DNA of 5,559 nucleotides from Betaproteobacteria bacterium (GTDB taxonomy: Bacteria > Pseudomonadota > Gammaproteobacteria > Burkholderiales > SG8-39): contig JAFAGU010000119.1 in assembly GCA_019237595.1 (NCBI GenBank), forward strand, positions 1 through 5,559, given 5' to 3'. Below, piece after piece: positions 1-5,559 of this stretch (position 1 is the stretch's first letter; every line of letters starts with the position of its first letter). The notes beneath the pieces are model-generated. The model did not search any database. It saw only the letters and a list, made by a program, of their open reading frames with translations, and was not told the DNA's origin. Position numbers and translations under genes: made by a program.

Positions 1-1727
1 CCGACAAGCTCCTCGATCCCGCGCTCGCGGAGCACCTCAAGAAGGAGCGGCGCTACTACCGCGGCGCCGCGCACCCGCTGGTCGTGGTCGCCGACCAGAA
101 GTGGAAGTACCTGCCGCCGCCGCACCGTCCCATGTCGCTCGAGTCGCTCACGGAGTGGCTCGCCAAGAGGGTCGGGATGGAGTACGTGCACATCGACCCG
201 CTCAAGATCGATTTCGCCGGCGTGACGGAAGTGATGTCCTCCGCCTACGCGACGCGCTTTCGCATCCTGCCGATCGCCGTCAACAGCAAGGAGGCGACGA
301 TCGCGACGGCCGAGCCGCGCGTGCACGACTGGGAGAAGGAGCTCGCGCCGATCATCAAGCGCGACATCAGGCGCGTGATCGCCAACCCGCTCGACATCGA
401 GCGCTACCAGGTCGAGTTCTACAACCTGGCGAAGTCGGTGAAGGGCGCCGCGCGCACGGCGAGCGGCGGCTCCGGGCTCTCCAACTTCGAGCAGCTCGTC
501 GAGCTGGGCAAGACCGAGAAGCAGTTCGACGCCAACGACGCGCACATCGTGCGCATCGTCGACTGGCTCTGGCAGTACGCGTTCGACCAGCGCGCGAGCG
601 ACATCCACGTCGAGCCGCGCCGCGAGCAGGGGGTGGTGCGCTTTCGCATCGACGGCGTGCTGCACCAGGTCTACCAGATCCCCGCGTCCGTGCTGATCGC
701 GATGACGAGCCGCATCAAGATCCTCGCGCGCATGGACGTGGTCGAGAAGCGCCGCCCGCAGGACGGCCGGATCAAGACGCGAACGCTTGCGGGCGACGAG
801 GTCGAGCTGAGGATCTCGACGCTGCCCACGGCGTTCGGCGAGAAGCTCGTCATGCGTATCTTCGATCCGGAGGTGCTCGTGCGCGACTTCAAGGAGCTCG
901 GCTTCTCCGACGACGACAAGCGCCGGTGGGACGACATGACGCAGCGGCCGAACGGGATCGTGCTCGTCACGGGACCCACCGGGTCGGGCAAGACGACCAC
1001 GCTCTACTCGACGCTGAAGACCCTCGCGACCCCGGAGGTGAACGTCTGCACGATCGAGGACCCGATCGAGATGGTCGAGGGCTCGTTCAACCAGATGCAG
1101 GTGCAGCATCAGATCGAGCTCGGCTTCGCCGACGGCGTGCGTGCCCTCATGCGCCAGGATCCGGACATCATCATGGTGGGCGAGATCCGGGACCTCGAGA
1201 CGGCCGAGATGGCGGTGCAGGCTGCGCTCACGGGCCACCTCGTGCTTTCGACGCTGCATACGAACGACGCGCCGAGCGCGATCGCCCGGCTGCTCGAGCT
1301 CGGCATTCCGTCCTACCTCCTCAACGCCACGCTGAACGGCGTCATGGCGCAGCGCCTCGTGCGCACGCTCTGCACGCATTGCAAGGAAAAGACGGAGCTG
1401 CACCGCCACGAGGACGAGGCGGCGTGGGATGCGCTCGTGTCTCCGTGGAAGTCGAACCGGCCCGGCCGGGTGTTCAAGCCGGTCGGCTGCCTCGAGTGCC
1501 GGATGACCGGCTACAGCGGCCGCGTCGGCGTCTACGAGGTGCTGCTGTGCTCCTCCGAGATCAAGAAGATCGTGAACGACAAGGCCGACCTCGCCGCGAT
1601 CCGCGAGCAGGCCTTCAAGGAAGGCATGAAGCCGCTTCGCATCAGCGGCGCGATGAAGGTCGGGGCCGGCCTCACGACGATCGAGGAAGTGCTGAAGGTG
1701 GCGCCCCCGATCCGGGACGGCGGATGA
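1..1727 (+). CDS. GspE/PilB-family secretion or type IV pilus assembly ATPase (5' end cut by the window)
   Basis: This is a cytoplasmic hexameric ATPase of the type II secretion/type IV pilus superfamily, which drives pseudopilus or pilus assembly from the inner-membrane base. The frame is open to the left edge with no stop, so the N-terminus is missing. The GTG at 84 lies inside this open frame and is probably not the start. Counting that GTG as residue 1, a T2SSE_N-like domain covers roughly residues 15-110. The SDIHVEP signature is near 172-178 and the RRPQDGRI motif follows. Walker A GPTGSGKTT is at 297-305 (bases 972-998). The Asp box TIEDPIE is at 323-329. Walker B DPDIIMVGEIRD is at 359-370, with its glutamate at 367. 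The His box TGHLVLSTLHTNDA is at 383-396. A four-cysteine zinc site is formed by C430, C433, C469 and C472. All catalytic motifs are intact. GspE, PilB and MshE-type paralogues cannot be separated without the N-terminus and upstream genes, so no symbol is given. A c-di-GMP gene follows it, not gspF. Confidence 0.95.
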   Translation, partial: DKLLDPALAEHLKKERRYYRGAAHPLVVVADQKWKYLPPPHRPMSLESLTEWLAKRVGMEYVHIDPLKIDFAGVTEVMSSAYATRFRILPIAVNSKEATIATAEPRVHDWEKELAPIIKRDIRRVIANPLDIERYQVEFYNLAKSVKGAARTASGGSGLSNFEQLVELGKTEKQFDANDAHIVRIVDWLWQYAFDQRASDIHVEPRREQGVVRFRIDGVLHQVYQIPASVLIAMTSRIKILARMDVVEKRRPQDGRIKTRTLAGDEVELRISTLPTAFGEKLVMRIFDPEVLVRDFKELGFSDDDKRRWDDMTQRPNGIVLVTGPTGSGKTTTLYSTLKTLATPEVNVCTIEDPIEMVEGSFNQMQVQHQIELGFADGVRALMRQDPDIIMVGEIRDLETAEMAVQAALTGHLVLSTLHTNDAPSAIARLLELGIPSYLLNATLNGVMAQRLVRTLCTHCKEKTELHRHEDEAAWDALVSPWKSNRPGRVFKPVGCLECRMTGYSGRVGVYEVLLCSSEIKKIVNDKADLAAIREQAFKEGMKPLRISGAMKVGAGLTTIEEVLKVAPPIRDGG

Positions 1728-1756
1728 AAGTGGAGCCTTGGCCGACGCCCTGCTGA
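1724..1756 (+). other. Short ATGA-overlap reading frame between the ATPase and the c-di-GMP gene
   Basis: The ATPase stop codon TGA (1725-1727) overlaps an ATG at 1724, the classic ATGA coupling arrangement. That ATG reads only ten codons (MKVEPWPTPC) before TGA at 1754-1756, and it overlaps the TTG start of the next gene in another frame. It could be a re-initiation point that delivers ribosomes to the TTG 14 bases downstream. It could also be the remains of the original start, separated from its gene by a one-base deletion, or it could be chance. There is no sign that the peptide itself has a function. Confidence 0.3.
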
Positions 1757-4332
1757 TCGCGCTCCTTTCGGGCGCGGTCGTCCTCGCAGTTTCCAGCTTC
1801 CGGTTCTCGCGCCTCTCGCGCAGGATCGCGGTCCTCGAGGAGAGCGAGCGGCGCTTCCGGGCGCTCACGGAGCTCTCGGCCGACTGGTTCTGGGAGACCG
1901 ACGCCGAGCATCGGCTCCTTTGGCTCTCGGGCGGCACGCCGGTCGCGACCTTCTTCGGCCACGCGCCCACCTTCGGCAAGCGCTTCTGGGAGATCCCGCG
2001 CGTCGAGATCGACAAGTCAGCGCTGGATGCGCACCTGCAGCGCCTTTCCTCGCAGCTGCCGTTCTTCGATCTCGAGATCGCACGCACCGACGAGCGGGGC
2101 GCGCGGCAAGTGCACATCGTGTCCGGGCAATCGCGCCTCGGTCCCGACGGCCGCTTCCTCGGCTACCGCGGCGTGGGGCGCGACGTCACCGAGCAGCGCG
2201 CCGCCGAGGCGAGGCTCCTCCAGGCGAAGGAGCGGCTCGAGCTCGCGCTCGACGGCGGCAATCTCGCGGAATGGCACTTCGACGCGGCGCGCGGGGAGGT
2301 GTACGCCGGCGATGGATGGGTGCGCTTCCTCGGCCATTCGACGTCCCCGGAAGCCACGCGCGGCATCGACCTCCTCGAAGCCATCCACCCGGAGGATCGC
2401 GCCGGCTACCGCGCCGCGCTCGTCGCGGCGCTCAAGGGAAGCTCCGGCCCGTTCTCCTGCGAGTTCCGCATCCGCGGCGCCGACGGCGAGTGGAAGTGGC
2501 TGCAGGCGCGCGGCCGCGTGGTGGAGCGCGACGCCGCCGGGCGCGCGAAGCGCCTTTCCGGCACGGTCGCCGACGTGAGCGGCCAAAAGCACGCCGAAGC
2601 GGTCGCCGCCGAGCGCGAGCAGCGCTTCCGCGACGTGGCGCAGTCCTCCGCCGAGTACGTGTGGGAGACCGATGCGGAGCGGCGCTACACGTTCCTCTCC
2701 GAGCGCGCGGAGGGCGTGCTCGGGCACCCGCGCGCCGAGCTGCTCGGGCGCAGGGCGGAGGAGTTCATGCCGCTTGGCGAGGCGCGCGAAGTGGCGGCGT
2801 GGCTCGCGCAGCACGATCCGCAGGGCACGGGCTTCCGCGGCCTCGTGCATCGCTCGCTCACCCGCGCAGGCGCCGTGGTGTGGATCTCGGTGAGCGGGGT
2901 GCCGGTACGCGACGCTTCCGGGTGCATCGTGGGCTACCGCGGCACCGGGGCCGACGTCACGGCAACGAAGCGAGCGGAGGCGCGCATTGAATACCTCGCG
3001 ACGCGCGACCCGCTCACCGGTCTCCCCAATACCCTGCTCCTTCAGGACCGCGCCGCCCAGGCGATCCTCGCGGCGGCGAGGACGCGCGGCAGGCTGGCGG
3101 TGCTGTGCTTCGACCTCGACCGCTTCAAGCTCGTGAACAGCTCCCTCGACCATGGCACCGGCGACGCGCTTCTTCGCGCGGTGGCCGAGAGGCTGGAAGG
3201 TCTCGCGCGCGAGGCGACGCTCGCGCGGCTGGGCGGCGATGACTTCGTGCTGCTGAAGGACATCCGGTCCGAGGACGAGGCGGCGCAGGTCGCGCGGCGC
3301 CTCCTCGACAGCCTGGCTCGCCCCTTCGAGATCGACCGCGCCACGCTCGCCGTCAACGCCTCGATCGGCATCGCGGTGTACCCCTCCGACGGCCGCGACT
3401 TCGCGGAGCTCCTCAAGAACGCCGACGCGGCCCTGCACCACGCCAAGGAAAGCGGGCGCGGGACGTTCCGCTTCTTCTCGCCGGCGCTCAACGCGCGCGC
3501 GGTCGAGCGCTTGCGCGTGGAGAACGAGCTGCGCGGGGCGCTCTCGCGCGGCGAGCTCCGACTGCACTGGCAGCCGGTATTTGCCCTGCGCGACGGATCG
3601 CTCGCCGGCGCCGAGGCGCTCGTGCGCTGGCAGCATCCGGAACGCGGGCTCCTCATGCCCGACGATTTCGTGCCGCTCGCGGAGGAGTGCGGTCTCATCC
3701 GGCCGCTCGGCGAGTGGACGCTCGAGCGAGCGCTTTCCCAGGCGGGCGCCTGGGAGCGCCGGCATCCGGGCCTTTGGTACGCAGTGAATGTGTCGGCGGC
3801 GGAGCTCGCCTCGGGCGCTTCATTCCTGGAGAAGCTCGAGAACGCCCTCGGGGCGAACGGCCTGAAGGGCGAGTCGATCGAGCTGGAGGTGACGGAGCGC
3901 GTGCTCATGGGCAACCTCCAGGAGCACCTGGAGACGCTTCGGCGCATCGGCGATCTGGGCGTGCGGCTCGCGATCGACGACTTCGGCACCGGCTACTCCA
4001 GCCTCGCGTACCTGCGGCGGCTGCCGATCCACAAGCTGAAGGTGGACCGTTCCTTTCTCGCTGCGATCGACTCGCACCCGGCGGACGAGGCCATCGTGCG
4101 CGCGATCTCTGCCATGGCGAAGACGCTCGGCCTCACGGTCGCGGCCGAAGGGGTGGAAACCGAGGCGCAGCTCGAGCGGCTGCTCGGCCTCGGATGCGAT
4201 CAGTGGCAGGGCCGCCACGGCAGCGGCGCGCTCGACGCGCCCGCGTTCGAGAAGCTCCTTACTTCTGGATTGGCGTATTCTGGTCCTGGAACATCAGCCA
4301 CTTCCCGTTCCGGTTCTGGAACACCAGGGTAA
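1738..4332 (+). CDS. Membrane-anchored PAS-PAS-PAS-GGDEF-EAL cyclic-di-GMP signalling protein
   Basis: This is an 864-residue c-di-GMP turnover protein. One hydrophobic segment (about residues 4-20) precedes an arginine-rich stretch (FRFSRLSRR), which places the rest in the cytoplasm. PAS domains lie at about 35-155, 165-285 and 292-412, joined by short charged helical linkers. The GGDEF domain (about 415-580) has DLDRFKLVN (459-467), GTGD (473-476) and a variant signature GGDDF (499-503, bases 3232-3246). The RxxD inhibitory site is absent, with AREA in its place. The EAL domain (about 590-840) keeps the expected catalytic set: E626 of EAL, N684, E717, D747 and D748 of DDFGTG, K768, E804 and Q824. 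I infer an active phosphodiesterase that linearises c-di-GMP, with the GGDEF domain either weakly active or a GTP-sensing module. TTG at 1738 is chosen because it opens the TM segment and no ATG or GTG fits in frame nearby. The nearest GGAG (1732-1735) is too close to be a good ribosome site, so coupling to the ATPase is likely. Confidence 0.93.
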   Translation: MADALLIALLSGAVVLAVSSFRFSRLSRRIAVLEESERRFRALTELSADWFWETDAEHRLLWLSGGTPVATFFGHAPTFGKRFWEIPRVEIDKSALDAHLQRLSSQLPFFDLEIARTDERGARQVHIVSGQSRLGPDGRFLGYRGVGRDVTEQRAAEARLLQAKERLELALDGGNLAEWHFDAARGEVYAGDGWVRFLGHSTSPEATRGIDLLEAIHPEDRAGYRAALVAALKGSSGPFSCEFRIRGADGEWKWLQARGRVVERDAAGRAKRLSGTVADVSGQKHAEAVAAEREQRFRDVAQSSAEYVWETDAERRYTFLSERAEGVLGHPRAELLGRRAEEFMPLGEAREVAAWLAQHDPQGTGFRGLVHRSLTRAGAVVWISVSGVPVRDASGCIVGYRGTGADVTATKRAEARIEYLATRDPLTGLPNTLLLQDRAAQAILAAARTRGRLAVLCFDLDRFKLVNSSLDHGTGDALLRAVAERLEGLAREATLARLGGDDFVLLKDIRSEDEAAQVARRLLDSLARPFEIDRATLAVNASIGIAVYPSDGRDFAELLKNADAALHHAKESGRGTFRFFSPALNARAVERLRVENELRGALSRGELRLHWQPVFALRDGSLAGAEALVRWQHPERGLLMPDDFVPLAEECGLIRPLGEWTLERALSQAGAWERRHPGLWYAVNVSAAELASGASFLEKLENALGANGLKGESIELEVTERVLMGNLQEHLETLRRIGDLGVRLAIDDFGTGYSSLAYLRRLPIHKLKVDRSFLAAIDSHPADEAIVRAISAMAKTLGLTVAAEGVETEAQLERLLGLGCDQWQGRHGSGALDAPAFEKLLTSGLAYSGPGTSATSRSGSGTPG
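1852..2976 (+). repeat. Duplicated PAS module (PAS1 and PAS3) within the signalling gene
   Basis: PAS1 and PAS3 of the c-di-GMP protein share landmarks at a constant offset of 257 residues (771 bases). RFR is at 39 and 296, WETDAE at 52 and 309, and GYRGxGxDVT at 142 and 399. The spacing between landmarks is identical in both copies (13 and then 90 residues), so they align with no net insertion or deletion. PAS2, lying between them, is a different type (PAS_3-like, with the motif IHPEDR near 216-221). The bases spanned are about 1852-2205 for copy one and 2623-2976 for copy two. This is a protein-level resemblance, and the DNA copies have clearly diverged. Confidence 0.6.
4259..4332. other. 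Antiparallel 3' overlap of the EAL gene and the NTF2-like gene
   Basis: The EAL gene stops with TAA at 4330-4332 on the plus strand. The NTF2-like gene stops with TAA at 4261-4259 on the minus strand. The two coding regions therefore overlap tail to tail by 74 bases. On the plus strand the overlap encodes about the last 24 residues of the EAL protein, a Gly/Ser/Thr-rich tail beyond the end of the EAL fold. On the minus strand it encodes the conserved-looking end of the NTF2-like protein (KWLMFQDQNTPIQK). No intrinsic terminator hairpin with a T-run is visible for either direction, so the convergent transcripts may extend into one another. Confidence 0.85.
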
Positions 4333-4633
4333 GCAGGCTCAGCTGCCGCGTCGGCGGCCGATCCGGCGGATGCTCGCGGTACTCGAGGTGCAGCAGCGCG
4401 ACTCCGAGCGCGGCGCTCTCGTAGACGTGCACCGGCTTGACTTCCAGCCGCCAGTTCTTCATCGCGAACCATTCGCGATGCGTCCGCAGGAATTCCTCCG
4501 TGCTCCGCACCAGCCTGCCGTCGGCCATGACGAGGAGAACGCCATCGGGCGCGACCGTGGCGGCGAGCGCGTCGAGGTCGCGCTCCTCGATCGCGAGCAG
4601 GTGGCGGCCGAGCGCTTCCCGGAAGGCGCTCAT
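4259..4633 (-). CDS. NTF2/SnoaL-like (DUF4440-type) small protein
   Basis: This is a 124-residue protein with the size and pattern of the NTF2-like cone-fold superfamily, which includes ketosteroid isomerase, SnoaL and DUF4440 members. An N-terminal helical region (SAFREALGRHLLAIEERD) leads into a segment reading LAATVAPDGVLLVMADGR. This is the usual 'helix, then a strand describing the time or dose variable' start of the fold. The beta-rich remainder ends in KWLMFQDQNTPI, a common closing motif of the family. No catalytic residue can be assigned and the ligand is unknown. The ATG at 4633 overlaps the stop of the upstream membrane-protein gene as ATGA. No strong ribosome site precedes it, so translational coupling is likely. 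The open frame extends further upstream, but that part is antisense-frame noise inside the membrane-protein gene. Its 3' end overlaps the convergent EAL gene. Confidence 0.85.
   Translation of the reverse strand: MSAFREALGRHLLAIEERDLDALAATVAPDGVLLVMADGRLVRSTEEFLRTHREWFAMKNWRLEVKPVHVYESAALGVALLHLEYREHPPDRPPTRQLSLLTLVFQNRNGKWLMFQDQNTPIQK
4278..4323. repeat. Imperfect 16-base direct repeat, 30-base period
   Basis: Bases 4278-4293 (TTCTGGTCCTGGAACA) and 4308-4323 (TTCCGGTTCTGGAACA) match at 14 of 16 positions. They are exactly ten codons apart. On the minus strand they encode the FQNRN and FQDQN segments of the NTF2-like protein, in its last two strands. On the plus strand they give SGPGTS and SGSGTP in the tail of the EAL protein. 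The simplest reading is similar residues in neighbouring strands of one fold, not a functional DNA repeat. Confidence 0.4.
4630..4633 (-). promoter_or_regulatory. ATGA stop/start overlap (translational coupling)
   Basis: On the minus strand the TGA that ends the holin-family gene (4632-4630) shares bases with the ATG of the NTF2-like gene (4633-4631). This four-base overlap normally lets a terminating ribosome restart on the next gene, and it argues that the two are always expressed together. The sequence just upstream on the minus strand (CTGGTGCTGAA) has no good Shine-Dalgarno match, which is consistent with coupling. Confidence 0.75.
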
Positions 4634-4971
4634 TTCAGCACCAGGGCGGAGAGCAGCCAGGAGACGATGCTGTAGGCGAGGGAGCCGAAGAACGCCGACC
4701 AGAAACTCGGCACGACGAAACCCTGCACGAACGCGCCGACCGCCCAGAAGAGCAGCGCATTGATGACGAAGATGAACAGGCCGAGCGTGAGGATCGTCGC
4801 CGGAAGCGTGAGGAGGATCAGGATCGGCCGCACGATGGTGTTCACGAGGCCGAGCGCGAGCGCGGCGACCAGCGCCGCGGCGAGGTTCGACACCCGGATG
4901 GACGGCATGAGGTAGGCCACCAGGACGAGCGAGGCCGTGTTCACCAGCCACACGAGGAGGAGGCGGATCAT
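4630..4971 (-). CDS. Phage holin family 4/YvlD-like four-helix membrane protein (PF04020 type)
   Basis: This is a 113-residue, very hydrophobic inner-membrane protein. Four membrane segments are visible at about residues 3-22, 31-47, 52-76 and 90-111. The region NTIVRPILILLTLPATILTL (44-63), followed by GLFIFVINALLFW, is the hallmark of the phage-holin-4 superfamily, to which Bacillus YvlD belongs. Despite the name, most chromosomal members sit in ordinary operons and are not known to lyse cells. Their function is poorly defined, with envelope-stress links for some. ATG at 4971 is preferred. A GTG directly before it (4974) would add one residue. The gene lies about 48 bases after the stop of the solute-binding protein gene. 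It ends in an ATGA overlap with the NTF2-like gene, so those two are probably translated together. No phage genes are nearby. Confidence 0.9.
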   Translation of the reverse strand: MIRLLLVWLVNTASLVLVAYLMPSIRVSNLAAALVAALALGLVNTIVRPILILLTLPATILTLGLFIFVINALLFWAVGAFVQGFVVPSFWSAFFGSLAYSIVSWLLSALVLK

Positions 4972-4974
4972 CAC

Positions 4975-5019
4975 GCCGTGGCCCCGGGCGCGTTCGTCAT
5001 TCCCGGATTGTGGGCGGGC
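4975..5019. other. Short intergenic gap between solute-binding protein and holin-family genes
   Basis: These 45 bases hold no recognisable promoter or terminator. A small CCCGGG palindrome (about 4984-4989) is present without a T-run. On the minus strand an ATG at 5000 opens a nine-codon frame (MTNAPGATA) whose TGA overlaps the start of the holin-family gene. This could be a re-initiation relay or chance. The only purine-rich stretch before the holin-family start is a weak GGGG about ten bases upstream. Confidence 0.4.
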
Positions 5020-5559
5020 TCAGTCCTGCGGCGCTACCGTGACGCCGCGCACGCCGTGCTTCTGGATGAGCCGGGCGACGAGCCCCTCCGCCTTGACATC
5101 CTGCACGAAGCGGCGCAGGTACTCGGCGGCGGCCGTGCGCTTGCGCGGCGTGCCGATCGACTGCTGGACGGCGCTGATCTGGCCGTCGAGGACGCGGGAC
5201 CCGGAGAATTCCTCGGCGTCCATCACGAGGCGCGGCTTGAGGCCCGCGAGCGCCTCGAGCTTCTGCTCCACGAAGGCGCGGAAGGAGAGCTCGATGCCCG
5301 CCGAGCGCAGGATCTTCGCGCGCTTCAGCGTGCGCGTAAGGTAGAGGTCGTAGGCGCTTTTCTCCGACACCGACACGCGCACGCCGTCGCGGTCGACGTC
5401 CTCGATGCGCTTGAGGGGCGAGCCGGGCGGCACGAGAAACGTGATGGGAATCTCGAGGTAGGCGTCGCTGAAGGCGATCTCGTTCGCCCGCGCGGGCTCG
5501 TTGCCGAGGAACGCCACGTCCCAGAGGTCCTGCTTCACGGCGTCGGCGAGCTTTCCGGC
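5020..5559 (-). CDS. Family 3 extracellular solute-binding protein of an ABC transporter (5' end cut by the window)
   Basis: This is the C-terminal 179 residues of a periplasmic binding protein of the SBP_bac_3 type, which captures a small solute and hands it to an ABC permease. The frame is open to the right edge, so the signal peptide and first lobe are outside the window. The GTG at 5538 is an internal valine, not the start. Visible landmarks are WDVAFLGNEPARANEIAFSD and AYLEIPITFLVPPGSPL, the loop and strand leading to the inter-lobe hinge. The arginine of EPAR (codon 5490-5488) lies where amino-acid-binding members hold the ligand carboxylate. The second lobe carries VRVSVSEKSAYDLYL. The usual acidic 'DAV' ligand segment is replaced by GQISAVQQSIGTP, so the substrate may not be a typical amino acid. 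It is the first visible gene of the minus-strand cluster. No permease or ATPase gene follows it, so any partner must lie upstream or elsewhere. Confidence 0.88.
   Translation of the reverse strand, partial: AGKLADAVKQDLWDVAFLGNEPARANEIAFSDAYLEIPITFLVPPGSPLKRIEDVDRDGVRVSVSEKSAYDLYLTRTLKRAKILRSAGIELSFRAFVEQKLEALAGLKPRLVMDAEEFSGSRVLDGQISAVQQSIGTPRKRTAAAEYLRRFVQDVKAEGLVARLIQKHGVRGVTVAPQD

Noticed and set aside
101..1756. A second long plus-strand open frame (about 550 codons) overlapping the ATPase gene
   Set aside because: Its product is an Arg/Ala/Gly-rich low-complexity string with no family motif, typical of an off-frame reading of GC-rich coding DNA. The overlapping ATPase frame has all expected motifs.
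1920..2990. A 356-codon plus-strand open frame inside the c-di-GMP gene
   Set aside because: The product is almost entirely Arg, Ala, Gly and Pro and resembles no protein family, so it is an off-frame artefact.
2017..3765. A 582-codon minus-strand open frame opposite the PAS-GGDEF-EAL gene
   Set aside because: It is a shadow frame of high-GC codon use. The product is rich in Arg, Glu and Ala with no recognisable domain, while the plus strand carries an unmistakable multidomain protein.
4200..4360. A bidirectional terminator between the convergent genes
   Set aside because: No stable GC hairpin followed by a T-run was found on either strand, and the region is coding on both strands.
4370..4763. 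Plus-strand open frames of about 100 codons across the NTF2-like and holin-family genes
   Set aside because: They are antisense to two well-supported genes, lack family features and have no ribosome site worth noting.
4634..4951. N-terminal extension of the NTF2-like frame to about 230 residues
   Set aside because: The extension lies over the membrane-protein gene in another frame and is Arg/His/Pro-rich. Family length and the ATGA junction support the start at 4633.
4630..4971. Prophage remnant suggested by the holin-family name
   Set aside because: The PF04020 group is widespread in ordinary chromosomes. No other phage gene, attachment site or shift in base composition is seen here.

Overview
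The window is a GC-rich stretch of bacterial chromosome, densely coded, with third codon positions strongly G/C. The protein families and their wording (a GspE/PulE ATPase, a PAS-GGDEF-EAL hybrid, a family 3 solute-binding protein of the 'EPARANEIAF' type) suggest a proteobacterium, most likely a betaproteobacterium. That placement is inference, because there is no rRNA or marker gene here. There are no RNA genes, CRISPR arrays, insertion sequences or clear terminators.

Plus strand, 1-4332: two genes run left to right. The first is the 3' part of a secretion/pilus assembly ATPase of the GspE/PilB family, cut by the left edge. Only 10 bases after its stop, a TTG codon opens an 864-residue membrane-anchored cyclic-di-GMP signalling protein (one TM segment, three PAS domains, a slightly degenerate GGDEF domain and an EAL domain with intact catalytic residues). 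The spacing suggests co-transcription and makes a functional link between local c-di-GMP and the secretion/pilus motor a fair hypothesis.

Minus strand, 5559-4259: three genes run right to left, towards the first pair. They are a family 3 solute-binding protein (cut by the right edge), a small four-helix membrane protein of the phage-holin-4/YvlD superfamily (PF04020), and a 124-residue NTF2/SnoaL-like protein. The last two share an ATGA stop/start overlap. The first two are separated by about 45 bases, so the three may form one transcript.

The two groups are convergent and physically overlap: the last 74 bases of the EAL gene lie antisense to the 3' end of the NTF2-like gene. The conserved EAL fold ends almost exactly where the overlap begins, so the last 22-24 residues look like a read-through tail. 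No wholly new system is evident. The points most worth a second look are the motor/c-di-GMP gene pair, the GGDEF/EAL active-site pattern, the duplicated PAS module, the unusual start of the signalling gene and the overlapping 3' ends.
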